In this document: positions 35,950 through 44,574 of the stretch, one piece after another | How positions within the stretch are numbered: the stretch's first letter is position 1 | Layout: each line of letters starts with the position of its first letter | Origin: Thermofilaceae archaeon | GTDB lineage: Archaea; Thermoproteota; Thermoprotei; Thermofilales; Thermofilaceae | DNA: 64,000 nt | NCBI GenBank assembly: GCA_025057995.1 | Contig: JANXEW010000002.1 | Coordinates: 62,001 to 126,000 of the forward strand | Reading direction: 5' to 3' | The notes under the pieces: generated by a model | What the model was told of the DNA's origin: nothing | Databases searched by the model: none | Seen by the model: the letters and a program-made list of their open reading frames with translations, nothing else | Translations under genes and position numbers: made by a program

Positions 35950-36438
35950 TCATCGCTTATAACCGATTTTTCTGATAAACTCTATGCGTTCATGCCTGTC
36001 TTGCTCGCTTTCCACGCCAACTGGTTTAAAACCGTCGACGACACCTATCACGGCTCTTCCTTGATCAGTCTCAGCCACTATTACTTGAACTGGGTTTGCG
36101 GTAGCGGCGTATACGGTCACGACCTCCTGAACATGTTTAATCGCGTTGAGGACGTTTATAGGCCAACCCCCCCTTAAGTATACGACAAAGAAATGCCCTG
36201 CAGCAACGTTGAGTGCAGTTCTAGACGCCAGCTTCATAAGTTCGTCATCATTACCCTCTACACGGACTAATCTACGACCAGAAGCTTCACAAAAAGCCAC
36301 GCCAAAGCTAGCTCCCGGCACCGAGGTGACGATGGCTTCGTAGATATCTTCAACCGTCTTTATAAAGTGCGCCTGTCCTAAGATTACATTAGTTTTTTCG
36401 GGTACTTCGACAGGGACTACTAGTAATTGTATTGTCAC
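35950..36438 (-). CDS. Adenosine-specific kinase-like protein (DUF355)
   Basis: A 162-residue protein of the COG1839 family, whose Pyrobaculum member was described as an adenosine-specific kinase. The sequence matches across its length: [54 protein letters not shown] and [18 protein letters not shown]. No classical kinase P-loop is present. The role in the cell is not well established. It is the first gene of the unit with Pth2 and TruD. Confidence 0.85.
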   Translation of the reverse strand: MTIQLLVVPVEVPEKTNVILGQAHFIKTVEDIYEAIVTSVPGASFGVAFCEASGRRLVRVEGNDDELMKLASRTALNVAAGHFFVVYLRGGWPINVLNAIKHVQEVVTVYAATANPVQVIVAETDQGRAVIGVVDGFKPVGVESEQDRHERIEFIRKIGYKR

Positions 36439-36602
36439 AAGAAGAGAAACAGAAAATCCCTTTAAAAACCTACGGTGAACCGCAACGTTTCTGTATTTCT
36501 ATATGGTATTCCACTTTTGTAACGGATATTCCTTAAACTCTTCTCTAATCTCACGTTAATCATTTAAGCCCGTAGAGGGAAGGTGCGTTGCCTGGTGATC
36601 TC

Positions 36603-38429
36603 ATGGAGAGCTCATTAACTGAAGAGCATCCTTTACTCAAATATTCGACAATTAAGGATCTATCGAGTGACGAGTTGGAAGCTGTAGTAAAAAAGTATAT
36701 CCAAGTACTCATGCCTAAGCCTAACGTCGACTATAAGGTGTACATAGGTAAAGCCCCGGAGCTACGTGAAGGAGAAGGGCTCGTGGCGTATACCCTCTCC
36801 CCGTGCCCTAACTGTTACTCTTTAGTCACCGCTGTTCTTCTCAGAAGAGAAAACAAAGTATACGAACGAAAGGTATGTCCGGAGCATGGAGAATTCGAGG
36901 AGCTTTATTACGGCGATTACGACACCTATGAGCGTTTTAAGCGATGGCAGGAAGATGGTAAAGGTGTATGGACGCCACACGTCCCCATAACGCAATTTTG
37001 CCCCTATAATTGCGGTCTCTGCTCTCGCCACAAGAGTCACACGGCGTTACTCAATATTGCGGTTACTAACAGATGTAGTTTACGTTGCTGGTACTGTTTC
37101 TTCTACGCTGTTAAAGCGGGCTACGTTTACGAACCTTCTCTTAATCACATACGTTTCATGTTGCGAGAGGCTCGAAAGGTCCTCCCGTATCCGGCTGTAG
37201 CGGTTCAAATAACTGGAGGTGAACCCCTCCTCCGCGACGATATAGTTGACATAGTGAGAATTGCTAAAGAGGAAGGATACCATCACGTTCAATTAAATAC
37301 TGAGGGTATAAGACTAGCTTTCGACCACGAGTTAGCCGTTAAACTTAGAGAAGCCGGTGCAAACGTCGTTTACACGAGTTTCGACGGGGTAACACCCTAC
37401 ACTAACCCAAAAAACCACTGGGAAATTCCCTACATCCTAGAAAACTTGAGGAGGGCTAGGCTAGGAGCCGTCTTAGTCCCTACGATTATCAAGGGATACA
37501 ATTTGCACGACGTCGGGGCCATAATCCGCTTCGGAATCAAGCACGCAGATATAGTCCGTGGGGTAAACATGCAGCCAGTTTCAATTGTGGGAAGAGTACC
37601 TAAAAAGGAGCGCGACAAGCTTAGGATAACGATACCGGATGTTATATTCGAGATAGAGAAACAAACCGACGGGCAGATAAGAAGGGAAGACTGGTATCCC
37701 GTGCCCACCGTCGCGCCAATCTCTAGATTTGTGGAAGCTTTGACTGGTAGGCCTCAATTCGAGTTAACCTGTCACTTCGCTTGTGGTGCGGCTACATACG
37801 TGTTCTGGGATGATACGCAAGAAATGATACCAATTACTAGGTTCGTAGATGTGGAGGGTGTCATGGAGATGTTAAATAAGGCAGCCGAGGACATAAGGAG
37901 TGGTAAGAATAAGTACCTTTCGACTCTCAACATTCTAAGCAGGCTTGGGAAATACGTCGATGTTAGTAAGGCGCCTAAAAGGTTTAGAAGTAAGAGAAAG
38001 TTCTTACGCTACATATACAACATACTTGTCAAGCACGATTACTCTGCGCTAGGTGAATTTCACTACCAGTCACTCTTCCTTGGTCTGATGCATTTCATGG
38101 ATCTTTACAACTACGATGTGAGCAGAGTTCAGCGGTGTGAGGTTCACTATGTTATGCCCGATGGTCGTGTGATACCCTTCTGTACATTTAACGTCCTCCC
38201 CGAACTCTATAGGGATCGGGCTCAGAAGTTTTTCTCTTATGAGATTGATGAATGGGAGAAGCTTACGGGACGTAGGCTATCGGATGAGGTCTATGTCCGC
38301 AACGTGAAGAAGCTTATAGAAAGTGACATCTACAGAAAGGCTTACGAAGGTATAATCGATGTCTCTTCGATACCTTATGAAGATCACGTTCTAGCGTCAA
38401 AGAAGTTCGGTATTCCAGTGATTGAATAA
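36603..38429 (+). CDS. tes: Radical SAM enzyme, tetraether lipid synthase (Tes)-like
   Basis: A 608-residue radical SAM protein of the MJ0619/Tes type, which joins the phytanyl chains of two diether lipids to make membrane-spanning tetraethers. The radical SAM cluster is CSLRCWYC (C158, C162, C165), followed by QITGGEPLL. An N-terminal rubredoxin-like part (C68, C71 and CPEHG at C92) and an extra cluster motif CPYNCGLC (C133, C137, C140) precede it. More cysteines occur C-terminally (CHFAC, QRC, PFC), consistent with the several iron-sulfur centres known for Tes. ATG 36603 follows GGTGAT; TTG 36588 is possible. Identification is by motif pattern. Confidence 0.82.
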   Translation: MESSLTEEHPLLKYSTIKDLSSDELEAVVKKYIQVLMPKPNVDYKVYIGKAPELREGEGLVAYTLSPCPNCYSLVTAVLLRRENKVYERKVCPEHGEFEELYYGDYDTYERFKRWQEDGKGVWTPHVPITQFCPYNCGLCSRHKSHTALLNIAVTNRCSLRCWYCFFYAVKAGYVYEPSLNHIRFMLREARKVLPYPAVAVQITGGEPLLRDDIVDIVRIAKEEGYHHVQLNTEGIRLAFDHELAVKLREAGANVVYTSFDGVTPYTNPKNHWEIPYILENLRRARLGAVLVPTIIKGYNLHDVGAIIRFGIKHADIVRGVNMQPVSIVGRVPKKERDKLRITIPDVIFEIEKQTDGQIRREDWYPVPTVAPISRFVEALTGRPQFELTCHFACGAATYVFWDDTQEMIPITRFVDVEGVMEMLNKAAEDIRSGKNKYLSTLNILSRLGKYVDVSKAPKRFRSKRKFLRYIYNILVKHDYSALGEFHYQSLFLGLMHFMDLYNYDVSRVQRCEVHYVMPDGRVIPFCTFNVLPELYRDRAQKFFSYEIDEWEKLTGRRLSDEVYVRNVKKLIESDIYRKAYEGIIDVSSIPYEDHVLASKKFGIPVIE

Positions 38430-38441
38430 AGGTGTCTTTTT

Positions 38442-38897
38442 GTGTTGCTTAAACTTTTTGACTTTAGAGTTTACCTTTATGAACCATATACGCGTAAGAT
38501 CTCTGTCACAACTAGAGCATACGAAGTGGAAGGGGGGTGTCTCCACAAGTTAGAATGTAAAAGTAGGCAGTTTGATGTAACCGATGCTATAGATTTCGAC
38601 TTAGAGTTTGGAAGCATGATACAATTAACTTACGCCGATGTTGTATTCGGTACCCGCGATGAACCCTTCGATTGTACGGTCAGCGAGTGTGCCATCAAGG
38701 GCGTTACAGTGCTTAAGGTATATGAAGTGTTGATCGATGATTTTCGAGGCAAGCTATTCTCGGTTATGCAGATGGCTCAACCCTATCCATCTCGCATTTA
38801 TGCTGACTCAGCCGAAAATCTTGCTCCTCAGAAGGAGAGAGTGCGTAAAGTTTCACGACTAATCGGAGTACCTGAGAAGCTTGTTGAACTTGCTTAG
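38442..38897 (+). CDS. Unknown protein downstream of the Tes-like gene
   Basis: A 151-residue protein starting with GTG, 12 nt after the radical SAM stop, so surely cotranscribed. I do not recognise a family. It is rich in beta-type segments (LFDFRVYLYEPYTRKISVTTRAYEV, VTDAIDFDLEFGSMIQLTY) with four cysteines (C33, C39, C78, C83). It ends in a helical RKVSRLIGVPEKLVELA. No signal peptide or membrane segment is seen. A role beside the lipid enzyme is suggested only by position. Confidence 0.6.
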   Translation: MLLKLFDFRVYLYEPYTRKISVTTRAYEVEGGCLHKLECKSRQFDVTDAIDFDLEFGSMIQLTYADVVFGTRDEPFDCTVSECAIKGVTVLKVYEVLIDDFRGKLFSVMQMAQPYPSRIYADSAENLAPQKERVRKVSRLIGVPEKLVELA

Positions 38898-38928
38898 CCT
38901 TGCCTGTTTCTTGACATCTTCTTGCTAT

Positions 38929-38972
38929 TTAATTAAGTCTCTCCCTAAACGTTTTTAGGATAGACTAATTAA
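38929..38972. repeat. Long imperfect inverted repeat / hairpin
   Basis: Arms TTAATTA..GTCT..CCTAAA (38929-38949) and TTTAGG..AGACTAATTAA (38954-38972) pair over about 17 bases with two small bulges and a four-base loop. T-rich sequence follows. It lies 31 nt after the Tes-operon stop and 68 nt before the next start. It could be a terminator or a binding site for a dimeric regulator. Confidence 0.45.
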
Positions 38973-39039
38973 GATATTGATTTTTATAAGTATCGAGAAA
39001 AAGTTTATTAAGTAGACTTTTACCAACTCAAGAAGCGGC

Positions 39040-39345
39040 ATGCCTGATTCTGAGAAAACTCACTTGCTTGAACATGTCGTTCTAATATCCAAGGAGATCC
39101 TCGATAATACTAGGTCTCGCATGGTCTCTATCAAGCTTAGGACGTTGCTAAGATATGCTTACGTGTCCTATAAGCGGAGGACCACAGATCTAAACGCGAT
39201 TCGTGGTTTAGTACCTCGCGTTAAACCCCCTTCAAGGCTAACCAACCAGTATTTTTATCGAGAAATGGAACGAACCCTTAAAAACAACTTTAACGTTAGG
39301 ATAGAAAATAGGAGACAGTTTAGATATGTTGTCTTTTATAAATAA
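39040..39345 (+). CDS. Small basic protein of unknown function
   Basis: A 101-residue protein rich in arginine and lysine that I do not recognise. The N-terminal two thirds look helical (LLEHVVLISKEILDNTRSRMVSIKLRTLLRYAYVSYKRR). The last 35 residues contain a basic winged-type segment (MERTLKNNFNVRIENRRQFRYVVFYK). The composition suggests nucleic-acid binding. It has its own AT-rich upstream region with TATA-like sequences (tttttataag, gtttattaag). The PUA-domain gene converges 16 nt downstream. Confidence 0.5.
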   Translation: MPDSEKTHLLEHVVLISKEILDNTRSRMVSIKLRTLLRYAYVSYKRRTTDLNAIRGLVPRVKPPSRLTNQYFYREMERTLKNNFNVRIENRRQFRYVVFYK

Positions 39346-39361
39346 CATCTCTCTTTGAGAG

Positions 39362-39901
39362 TTATTTATTTTTTATACCTTTTCGAACTTTTACAGCAAC
39401 ACCCGTTTTCTTTGAATTCATAGTTGAACCGCTTACCACAGCTCTCCCCATAGCCACAAGCCCCCCCTCTTTATCTACAATAAACACCTCCTCACCTGGT
39501 CTTATTTCCGGGTCAGCGTAGACTACGTGTTTACAGAACACACTACGGCCCTTGGCCACGAAATCTTTCACCTCCTCTTGTACAACGACACGAAAGTTTG
39601 GAAACGGTACGTTCTTAACTAACAGCTCTGCCCCCCTCAAAGTTGGTACAAAAAAACCATCTGTAGCTCGAACCGTTCCAATGAGCGAATCCCCCAAGTA
39701 GACTTCTCTCACTCTACCGGTAGAAGACGACCGACGTATTTTCACTTCCCCGTTCAAGGTTGCGTCAGCTCCTTTGCCAAACTGATAAGCCAAGAGTATT
39801 TTTAGAGCCTTGACTTCGTCATCAGAGGCTAAACTAAGCTGTGAAGAGCTTATCAAGCTTAGGCTCTCTTTTGTTGACTTACCTGTTTTCCTACATATCA
39901 T
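39362..39901 (-). CDS. Stand-alone PUA-domain RNA-binding protein
   Basis: A 179-residue protein with a C-terminal PUA domain: VVVQEEVKDFVAKGRSVFCKHV and IRPGEEVFIVDKEGGLVAMGRAVVSG, ending in a lysine-rich GVAVKVRKGIKNK. The N-terminal 95 residues resemble the pre-PUA (TGT-C2-like) module found in archaeosine tRNA-guanine transglycosylase C-terminal regions (LLAYQFGKGAD..LLGD-type, GTVRATDGFFVPTLRGAELL). It therefore probably binds tRNA or rRNA. No catalytic domain is attached. Confidence 0.75.
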   Translation of the reverse strand: MICRKTGKSTKESLSLISSSQLSLASDDEVKALKILLAYQFGKGADATLNGEVKIRRSSSTGRVREVYLGDSLIGTVRATDGFFVPTLRGAELLVKNVPFPNFRVVVQEEVKDFVAKGRSVFCKHVVYADPEIRPGEEVFIVDKEGGLVAMGRAVVSGSTMNSKKTGVAVKVRKGIKNK

Positions 39902-39944
39902 TTGAGATTCCGTACCTGCTTATATTGGAAGGCTTTAAAAATAA

Positions 39945-40433
39945 GTGTTAAAGCGTATTCGTGTGCGTTGTGAGCTTTGTGGTGGAGAAATACGAGGACA
40001 AGCTTACCTTAGCGTCGTAGATAGAGCTGAACTTATCTTATGTGAAAAATGTGTGAAGAAAGCCAGTAAAGTCTATGGTCCTATAGGGCAGTCGAAGACA
40101 AAAAATCAACTTTCTCAAAAGAGAACGGTCAGCAAGCGTGAGCGGAATGTAGTTGAGGAGGTAATGGAGGATTATGCGGAGATTATCAGGGAGGCTAGAG
40201 AGAGGATGGGACTTACAAGAGACGCTCTAGCAGCTATATTGGGTGTGAAAGTATCTGTTATCCGAAGAATAGAGGAAGGGTCGCTTGCTCCTACAATAGA
40301 GCTCGCCCATAAAATTGAAAGGATCTTGCGCGTAAAGTTAGTTGAAGAAGTAATAGAAGAAAGAAAGGGCCGAGGTGAGGCTGGAGCTTGGGAGACAACT
40401 CTAGGGGACGTAGCAGTTTTCAAAGAGGAATAG
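39945..40433 (+). CDS. Multiprotein bridging factor MBF1 (zinc ribbon + HTH)
   Basis: A 162-residue archaeal MBF1. The N-terminal zinc ribbon has C9, C12, C33 and C36 (CELC, CEKC). A lysine-rich linker leads to an XRE-type helix-turn-helix (about 75-130; RMGLTRDALAAILGVKVSVIRRIEEGSLAP). The start is GTG. Archaeal MBF1 has been linked to the translation apparatus as well as to transcription. Its last 46 nt overlap the hflX frame downstream, so the two are cotranslated. Confidence 0.9.
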   Translation: MLKRIRVRCELCGGEIRGQAYLSVVDRAELILCEKCVKKASKVYGPIGQSKTKNQLSQKRTVSKRERNVVEEVMEDYAEIIREARERMGLTRDALAAILGVKVSVIRRIEEGSLAPTIELAHKIERILRVKLVEEVIEERKGRGEAGAWETTLGDVAVFKEE

Positions 40434-41656
40434 GCGTACCGGTCATTTTAGTTGAACGTCGGCTCGCGCCTGAGAAAAGCCTGCTATATGAACTTAAGGA
40501 GTTGGCGCAGACAGCTGGTTATAACGTCGTGGGTGTTGTCACGCAGGTTAGAGCTCCTGATTCACGGTATAACATAGGGTCTGGAAAAGTAAAGGAGATA
40601 TCAGAGTTAATAAAGGATACAGGTGCTACAAAAGTTATTTTCTTCAATGAATTGAAGCCTCACCAAGTCTACAATCTAGTAAAAGAGCTGAAAGTCGACG
40701 TGATAGACAGGTTTGACTTAATCCTAGAAGTTTTCACGAAAAGGGCAGGGAGCAAGGAAGCGAAAATGCAGATAGAGCTTGCCAAACTGCGCCGTGAGCT
40801 TTCCTTCGCTCGAGAGCGACTTAGGCTTGCTAAGCTAGGTGAGCTTCATGGTTTCATGGGCGGGGGCGAGTATGCTATAGATACGTATTATAAACACGTT
40901 CGAAAAAGAATTGCTAAGATAGAGGATGAATTAGCTAAGCTGAGAGCTCGAAAAGCTGAGAGATGGAGAAGAAGGAGTATGGAAAGAGGCTTATACTACG
41001 TGGCTATAACTGGGTATACCGGCGCTGGCAAAACAACACTTTTCACTAAACTAACAAACTACCCCGGATATGTAGATGGCCGTCCTTTTGCAACCCTTAT
41101 GACTAAAATGAAGAGGACAATAATAGAGGGTAGGCCTATTGTAGTTTCAGACACAGTTGGTTTCATTGACAGTTTGCCCTCACAACTTCTCGACGCTTTC
41201 TACACCACGCTTGGTGAAGTAGTTTTAGCAGATGTAATACTCTTAGTTTTTGACGTAAGCGAAGACTGGAGAGAAATAAAGCGAAAACTTTCAGCCAGCA
41301 TATTGACACTCCAGTCGCTTGGCGTAAACAAGTTGAAAATACTTCCTGTGGCAAATAAGATAGACTTAGTCAAAGAGGAAGAAATAGGCGAGAAGCTCCA
41401 ATTACTGAGGAACCTAGAATTAAAACCAATCCCTGTATCAGCTAAAACAGGGGAGGGTTTAGACGAACTGAAAAATGAGCTTCTCAAAACGCTTCCAGGC
41501 TACGTTACAGCCACTATTGAGTTACCTAGCACAGAGTCTGTTAGGAAACTTATACGGAACGCTTATGTGAAAAACATATGTGAAAGTAACGGGAGGTTGA
41601 TAGTGGAAGTCGAAGGGCGAGAAGAGTGGATACGAGCCCTCTCAAATCACGGTTAA
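40388..41656 (+). CDS. hflX: GTPase HflX
   Basis: Ribosome-associated GTPase of 422 residues. The N-terminal HflX domain (about 15-200) includes YNIGSGKVKEI and the GGGEYAIDTYYKHVRKRI hinge. The G domain has G1 GYTGAGKT (209-216), G3 DTVGF (255-259), and G4 NKID (323-326). HflX splits ribosomes, particularly under heat stress. No start codon exists between TTG 40388 and well inside the conserved domain. The TTG has a GGTGAG site eight bases upstream, so the 46-nt overlap with MBF1 appears real. Confidence 0.95.
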   Translation: MGDNSRGRSSFQRGIGVPVILVERRLAPEKSLLYELKELAQTAGYNVVGVVTQVRAPDSRYNIGSGKVKEISELIKDTGATKVIFFNELKPHQVYNLVKELKVDVIDRFDLILEVFTKRAGSKEAKMQIELAKLRRELSFARERLRLAKLGELHGFMGGGEYAIDTYYKHVRKRIAKIEDELAKLRARKAERWRRRSMERGLYYVAITGYTGAGKTTLFTKLTNYPGYVDGRPFATLMTKMKRTIIEGRPIVVSDTVGFIDSLPSQLLDAFYTTLGEVVLADVILLVFDVSEDWREIKRKLSASILTLQSLGVNKLKILPVANKIDLVKEEEIGEKLQLLRNLELKPIPVSAKTGEGLDELKNELLKTLPGYVTATIELPSTESVRKLIRNAYVKNICESNGRLIVEVEGREEWIRALSNHG

Positions 41657-41674
41657 GTAGCTTAGGGTGATCTC

Positions 41675-42211
41675 GTGGAAGTAGTTGTTCTAAGGATGGG
41701 TCATAGAGTGGGTAGAGATAAACGGATATCAACTCATGTAGGCTTAGTCGCAAGGGCTTTTGGTGCTCGTGGAATAATATACGCTGGAACTATTGAACCG
41801 AGTGTAATCGAAACCTTGAAAAAAGTTGTTGAGACTTGGGGCGGTCCCTTTATAGTTGAAGTCAAACCATCTTATAAAGCGATTATAAGTGAATGGAAGA
41901 AGACAGGGGGAATTGTCGTACACCTTACGATGTATGGAGAGAATATAGAGAGTAGTGACGTTTTGGAAAAAATACGAAATAGCGGTAAAGTAATGGTCAT
42001 AGTGGGAGCTGAAAAAGTTTCGGCTGACCTTTATGAGTTGGCAGACTTTAACGTTGCAATCGGTAATCAACCCCATAGCGAGGTAGCGGCCTTGGCTGTC
42101 TTCTTAGATAGACTATTTAAGGGGGAGGAATTACTTAAAGAATTTGAGGGGGCTAGACTGAAGATAAACCCCTCATCACGAGGTAAACATGTGGTGAAGA
42201 TAGATGAGTGA
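41675..42211 (+). CDS. trm56: tRNA (cytidine-56-2'-O)-methyltransferase Trm56
   Basis: SPOUT-family methyltransferase, 178 residues, which 2'-O-methylates C56 in the T loop of archaeal tRNA. The N-terminal signature RMGHRVGRDKRISTHVGLVA (7-26) is diagnostic. The SAM-binding knot lies in MVIVGAEKVSADLYELADFNVAIGNQPHSEVAALAVFLD. The start is GTG. It overlaps the TFE gene by 8 nt; the Trm56-TFE neighbourhood is common in crenarchaea. Confidence 0.95.
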   Translation: MEVVVLRMGHRVGRDKRISTHVGLVARAFGARGIIYAGTIEPSVIETLKKVVETWGGPFIVEVKPSYKAIISEWKKTGGIVVHLTMYGENIESSDVLEKIRNSGKVMVIVGAEKVSADLYELADFNVAIGNQPHSEVAALAVFLDRLFKGEELLKEFEGARLKINPSSRGKHVVKIDE

Positions 42212-42707
42212 GAAGGATCAGGCTCTTTCCGTACTAGCTAGAAAAATCCACGGTGAAGTGGCGGGGAGGATAATAGACCGCCTAATTAAGGTTGGGGAAG
42301 CTACTGACGAACAGTTATCACAAGCCCTCGGCATCGAAATAGGCACTATAAGAAGGGTTCTCAATGGACTATATGAATCTAGACTAGTTAAGTACAGGCG
42401 TGTGCGAGATGTAGATCAGGGATGGTATCTCTACTACTGGAGATTAACTGACGATTACCCGACTAAGGTTCTTGAGGAGCGCAGAAGGAGGGTTCTTGAT
42501 ATTTTAAGGCGAAGGTTAGATTTTGAGCAAGGCAACTCGTTCTTCTACTGCCCTGAATGCAGAAGGCGTTTCTCTTTTGAAGAAGTTGCAGACTACATGT
42601 TCAGATGTCCGATGTGTGGTGTAGATCTAGAGGCTCTTGATAACTCTCAAGCTCTCGAGAAGTTGAAGAGGGCGATTCAGATACTTGAGGATTTAAGGTT
42701 CGAGTAA
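42204..42707 (+). CDS. tfe: Transcription initiation factor TFE (alpha)
   Basis: The archaeal TFIIE-alpha homologue, 167 residues, which helps open the promoter and stabilises the RNA polymerase complex. An extended winged helix covers 1-90 (LSQALGIEIGTIRRVLNGLYESRLVKYRRVRD). A coiled linker and a C4 zinc ribbon (C116, C119, C135, C138) follow, and the end is helical. It is translated in overlap with Trm56. Confidence 0.96.
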   Translation: MSEKDQALSVLARKIHGEVAGRIIDRLIKVGEATDEQLSQALGIEIGTIRRVLNGLYESRLVKYRRVRDVDQGWYLYYWRLTDDYPTKVLEERRRRVLDILRRRLDFEQGNSFFYCPECRRRFSFEEVADYMFRCPMCGVDLEALDNSQALEKLKRAIQILEDLRFE

Positions 42708-42741
42708 ACGCATGAAAATTTAATAACAGCCGTGCGTCAGG

Positions 42742-42996
42742 GTGCCGGTGCCTGGTAAGATACTCAGCATGAGGGAGGCTTTAAGCAACCCTTTACGAAG
42801 AAGGATAGTTATCACGCTTCTAGAGAACCCTGGCATAAACGTTCGACAACTGGCCAGAACCCTGGGGGTAGGTGCGGGCTCTTTATCGGGACACCTACTC
42901 ATACTGCAGAGACTAGAGCTCGTTCGTGAGGAGCGAAATGGTAATAAGATTTCACTTTACCTTAACGAGAAGTTTCTAATTCAACCAAGAGGGTAG
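42742..42996 (+). CDS. Small ArsR-type winged-helix regulator
   Basis: An 84-residue single winged helix of the ArsR kind. MREALSNPLRRRIVITLLENPGINVRQLARTLGVGAGSLSGHLLILQRLELVREERNG contains the helix-turn-helix and wing. No metal-binding cysteines are present. GTG 42742, GTG 42748 and ATG 42769 are possible starts. It lies 34 nt after TFE and six bases before the nicotinate phosphoribosyltransferase gene, which it may regulate; this is inference. Confidence 0.8.
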   Translation: MPVPGKILSMREALSNPLRRRIVITLLENPGINVRQLARTLGVGAGSLSGHLLILQRLELVREERNGNKISLYLNEKFLIQPRG

Positions 42997-43002
42997 GTCT
43001 GC

Positions 43003-44217
43003 ATGACGTTCATATATGCGACAGCTGATGAAATAAAAGGGGGGAAAACCACAGACGTATATTTTTTGAGAACCCTTGAGACACTCAAAAAGGAAGGGCT
43101 TGGTGGTGTAGAAGTATATGCGGAAGTAACCGTCAGTGCGTTACCAAAAGGTTACAAATGGGCTGTATACGCTGGATTAAGAGAAGTGTTGCATCTTCTA
43201 GAGGGTAAAAAGGTGAACGTTTTTTCCCTCCACGAAGGGACTTTAATCAAACCCAGTGACTACAGAGGAATCAGGGTACCGGTTATGGCGCTGGAGGGTC
43301 CTTATGAGGAGTTCGCTCTTCACGAGACGGCTCTTCTAGGCTTTCTGGCTTCAGCTTCAGGCGTAGCAACGAAAGCCGCTCGAGTAAAGAAAGCAGCTGG
43401 CAGGAAAATGGTTCTTTCATTTGGAGCTCGTCGCACACATCCTGCAATAGCACCCTTCGTCGACTACTATGCTTTTATTGGTGGTTGCGAGAGCGTCTCA
43501 TGCGTCAAGGGCGCGGAGCTCCTCGGTATAAAACCATCCGGAACGATGCCTCACAGCCTAATGATAATATTCAAAGCGGTTAAAGGAGACCATACGGAGG
43601 CTTGGATAGCTTTTGATAGGCATGTCGACCCTGAAGTGCCACGTATAGTGTTAGCAGATACGTTCTCGGATGAGGTTGAGGAGTCTCTGAACGCGGCAAC
43701 GCGCCTAGGTAGCAGGTTATGGGGGGTTAGGTTGGACACACCCGGTAGCAGAAGGGGAGACATGGCGGCTATAGTTAGAGAGGTTAAATGGAAGCTAAAA
43801 GCAGCTGGTTTTAAGAACATAAAAATAGTAGTGTCTGGAGGTCTAGATGAGCATAACATCCCCGAGCTCGCGGAAGCTGGAGCTGATGTTTTCGGGGTGG
43901 GCTCTGCTATAGCCAATGCGGCTTTTGTTGACTACGCTTTGGATATAACAGCTGTTAAAGTGAACGGTTCATGGATCCCGATAGCCAAAAGGGGTAAATT
44001 AAGCGGCAGAAAGCTGGTTCATCGATGCTGGAGCTGCATGGCAGACGTAGTGACACTGGAACACGAGCCCTTACCCCAATGCCCTAACTGTGGCAAACAG
44101 ATGGAAGAGATTCTAGTTAAAGTTATGGAGTGGGGACACATGACAGCTGAGATTGAGCAACCGCAATATCTTCGCGAAAAAATACTTAGACAAATAGATA
44201 AGGTAGATCTCCTTTAG
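43003..44217 (+). CDS. pncB: Nicotinate phosphoribosyltransferase
   Basis: Converts nicotinate and PRPP to nicotinate mononucleotide in NAD salvage. It has 404 residues. Signatures: IYATADEIKGGKTTDVYFLRT, LEGPYEEFALHETALLGFLASASGVATKAARVK with SFGARRTHPAIAPF (active-site H), and VVSGGLDEHNIPELAEAGADVFGVG. A C-terminal zinc ribbon (CWSC and CPNC) is present, as in the archaeal subgroup. It closes the MBF1-HflX-Trm56-TFE-HTH run. Confidence 0.93.
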   Translation: MTFIYATADEIKGGKTTDVYFLRTLETLKKEGLGGVEVYAEVTVSALPKGYKWAVYAGLREVLHLLEGKKVNVFSLHEGTLIKPSDYRGIRVPVMALEGPYEEFALHETALLGFLASASGVATKAARVKKAAGRKMVLSFGARRTHPAIAPFVDYYAFIGGCESVSCVKGAELLGIKPSGTMPHSLMIIFKAVKGDHTEAWIAFDRHVDPEVPRIVLADTFSDEVEESLNAATRLGSRLWGVRLDTPGSRRGDMAAIVREVKWKLKAAGFKNIKIVVSGGLDEHNIPELAEAGADVFGVGSAIANAAFVDYALDITAVKVNGSWIPIAKRGKLSGRKLVHRCWSCMADVVTLEHEPLPQCPNCGKQMEEILVKVMEWGHMTAEIEQPQYLREKILRQIDKVDLL

Positions 44218-44244
44218 ATGAGATCTGTTATCATACGTAAGTAG

Positions 44245-44362
44245 TGCCGGGGCCGGGATTTGAACCCGGGTTAACCGGATGTCCTATCCCGGTATTTGAT
44301 TATGAGTCCGGTAAGCCAGCTTTTTATGTCCGGCGCCCTAGGCCAGGCTAGGCGACCCCGGC
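44245..44362 (-). tRNA. tRNA-Met(CAT), elongator type, with two introns
   Basis: The acceptor GCCGGGG pairs with CCCCGGC (A73, no encoded CCA), the T arm is CCGGG-TTCAAAT-CCCGG and the variable loop is five bases. After removal of a 20-nt canonical intron (44280-44299) the anticodon loop is CTCATAA in a CCGGA/TCCGG stem. A second, 22-nt intron lies between the D arm and that stem, drawn at 44312-44333 (26/27). Since CCGGAC occurs at both ends, the true junction may be anywhere from 26/27 to 32/33. The body resembles elongator Met rather than initiator or Ile-CAT, though the latter is hard to exclude by eye. Confidence 0.87.
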
Positions 44363-44385
44363 TCTTATACTCTCGAGATCTAGAC

Positions 44386-44394
44386 CATTTAAAC
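44386..44394 (-). promoter_or_regulatory. TATA-box promoter of tRNA-Met
   Basis: On the minus strand GTTTAAATG lies about 28 nt before the tRNA 5' end at 44362, the expected spacing for archaeal tRNA promoters. Confidence 0.45.
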
Positions 44395-44574
44395 CCTTCG
44401 CAAACCCTAATATTCCACTGTCAGCACCTTTCATGGTCGGCAGCCTGCCTAGCATCTGAGCGGAGTATTCTTTACTTGAATATGTACCATGCACTGAAGA
44501 ATTTGTTTTAACCCTTTATACTCAATAAACTATTTCATGTTTCCTGTGCTGAGGAAAGTGGTGAGCTTAAGGAG

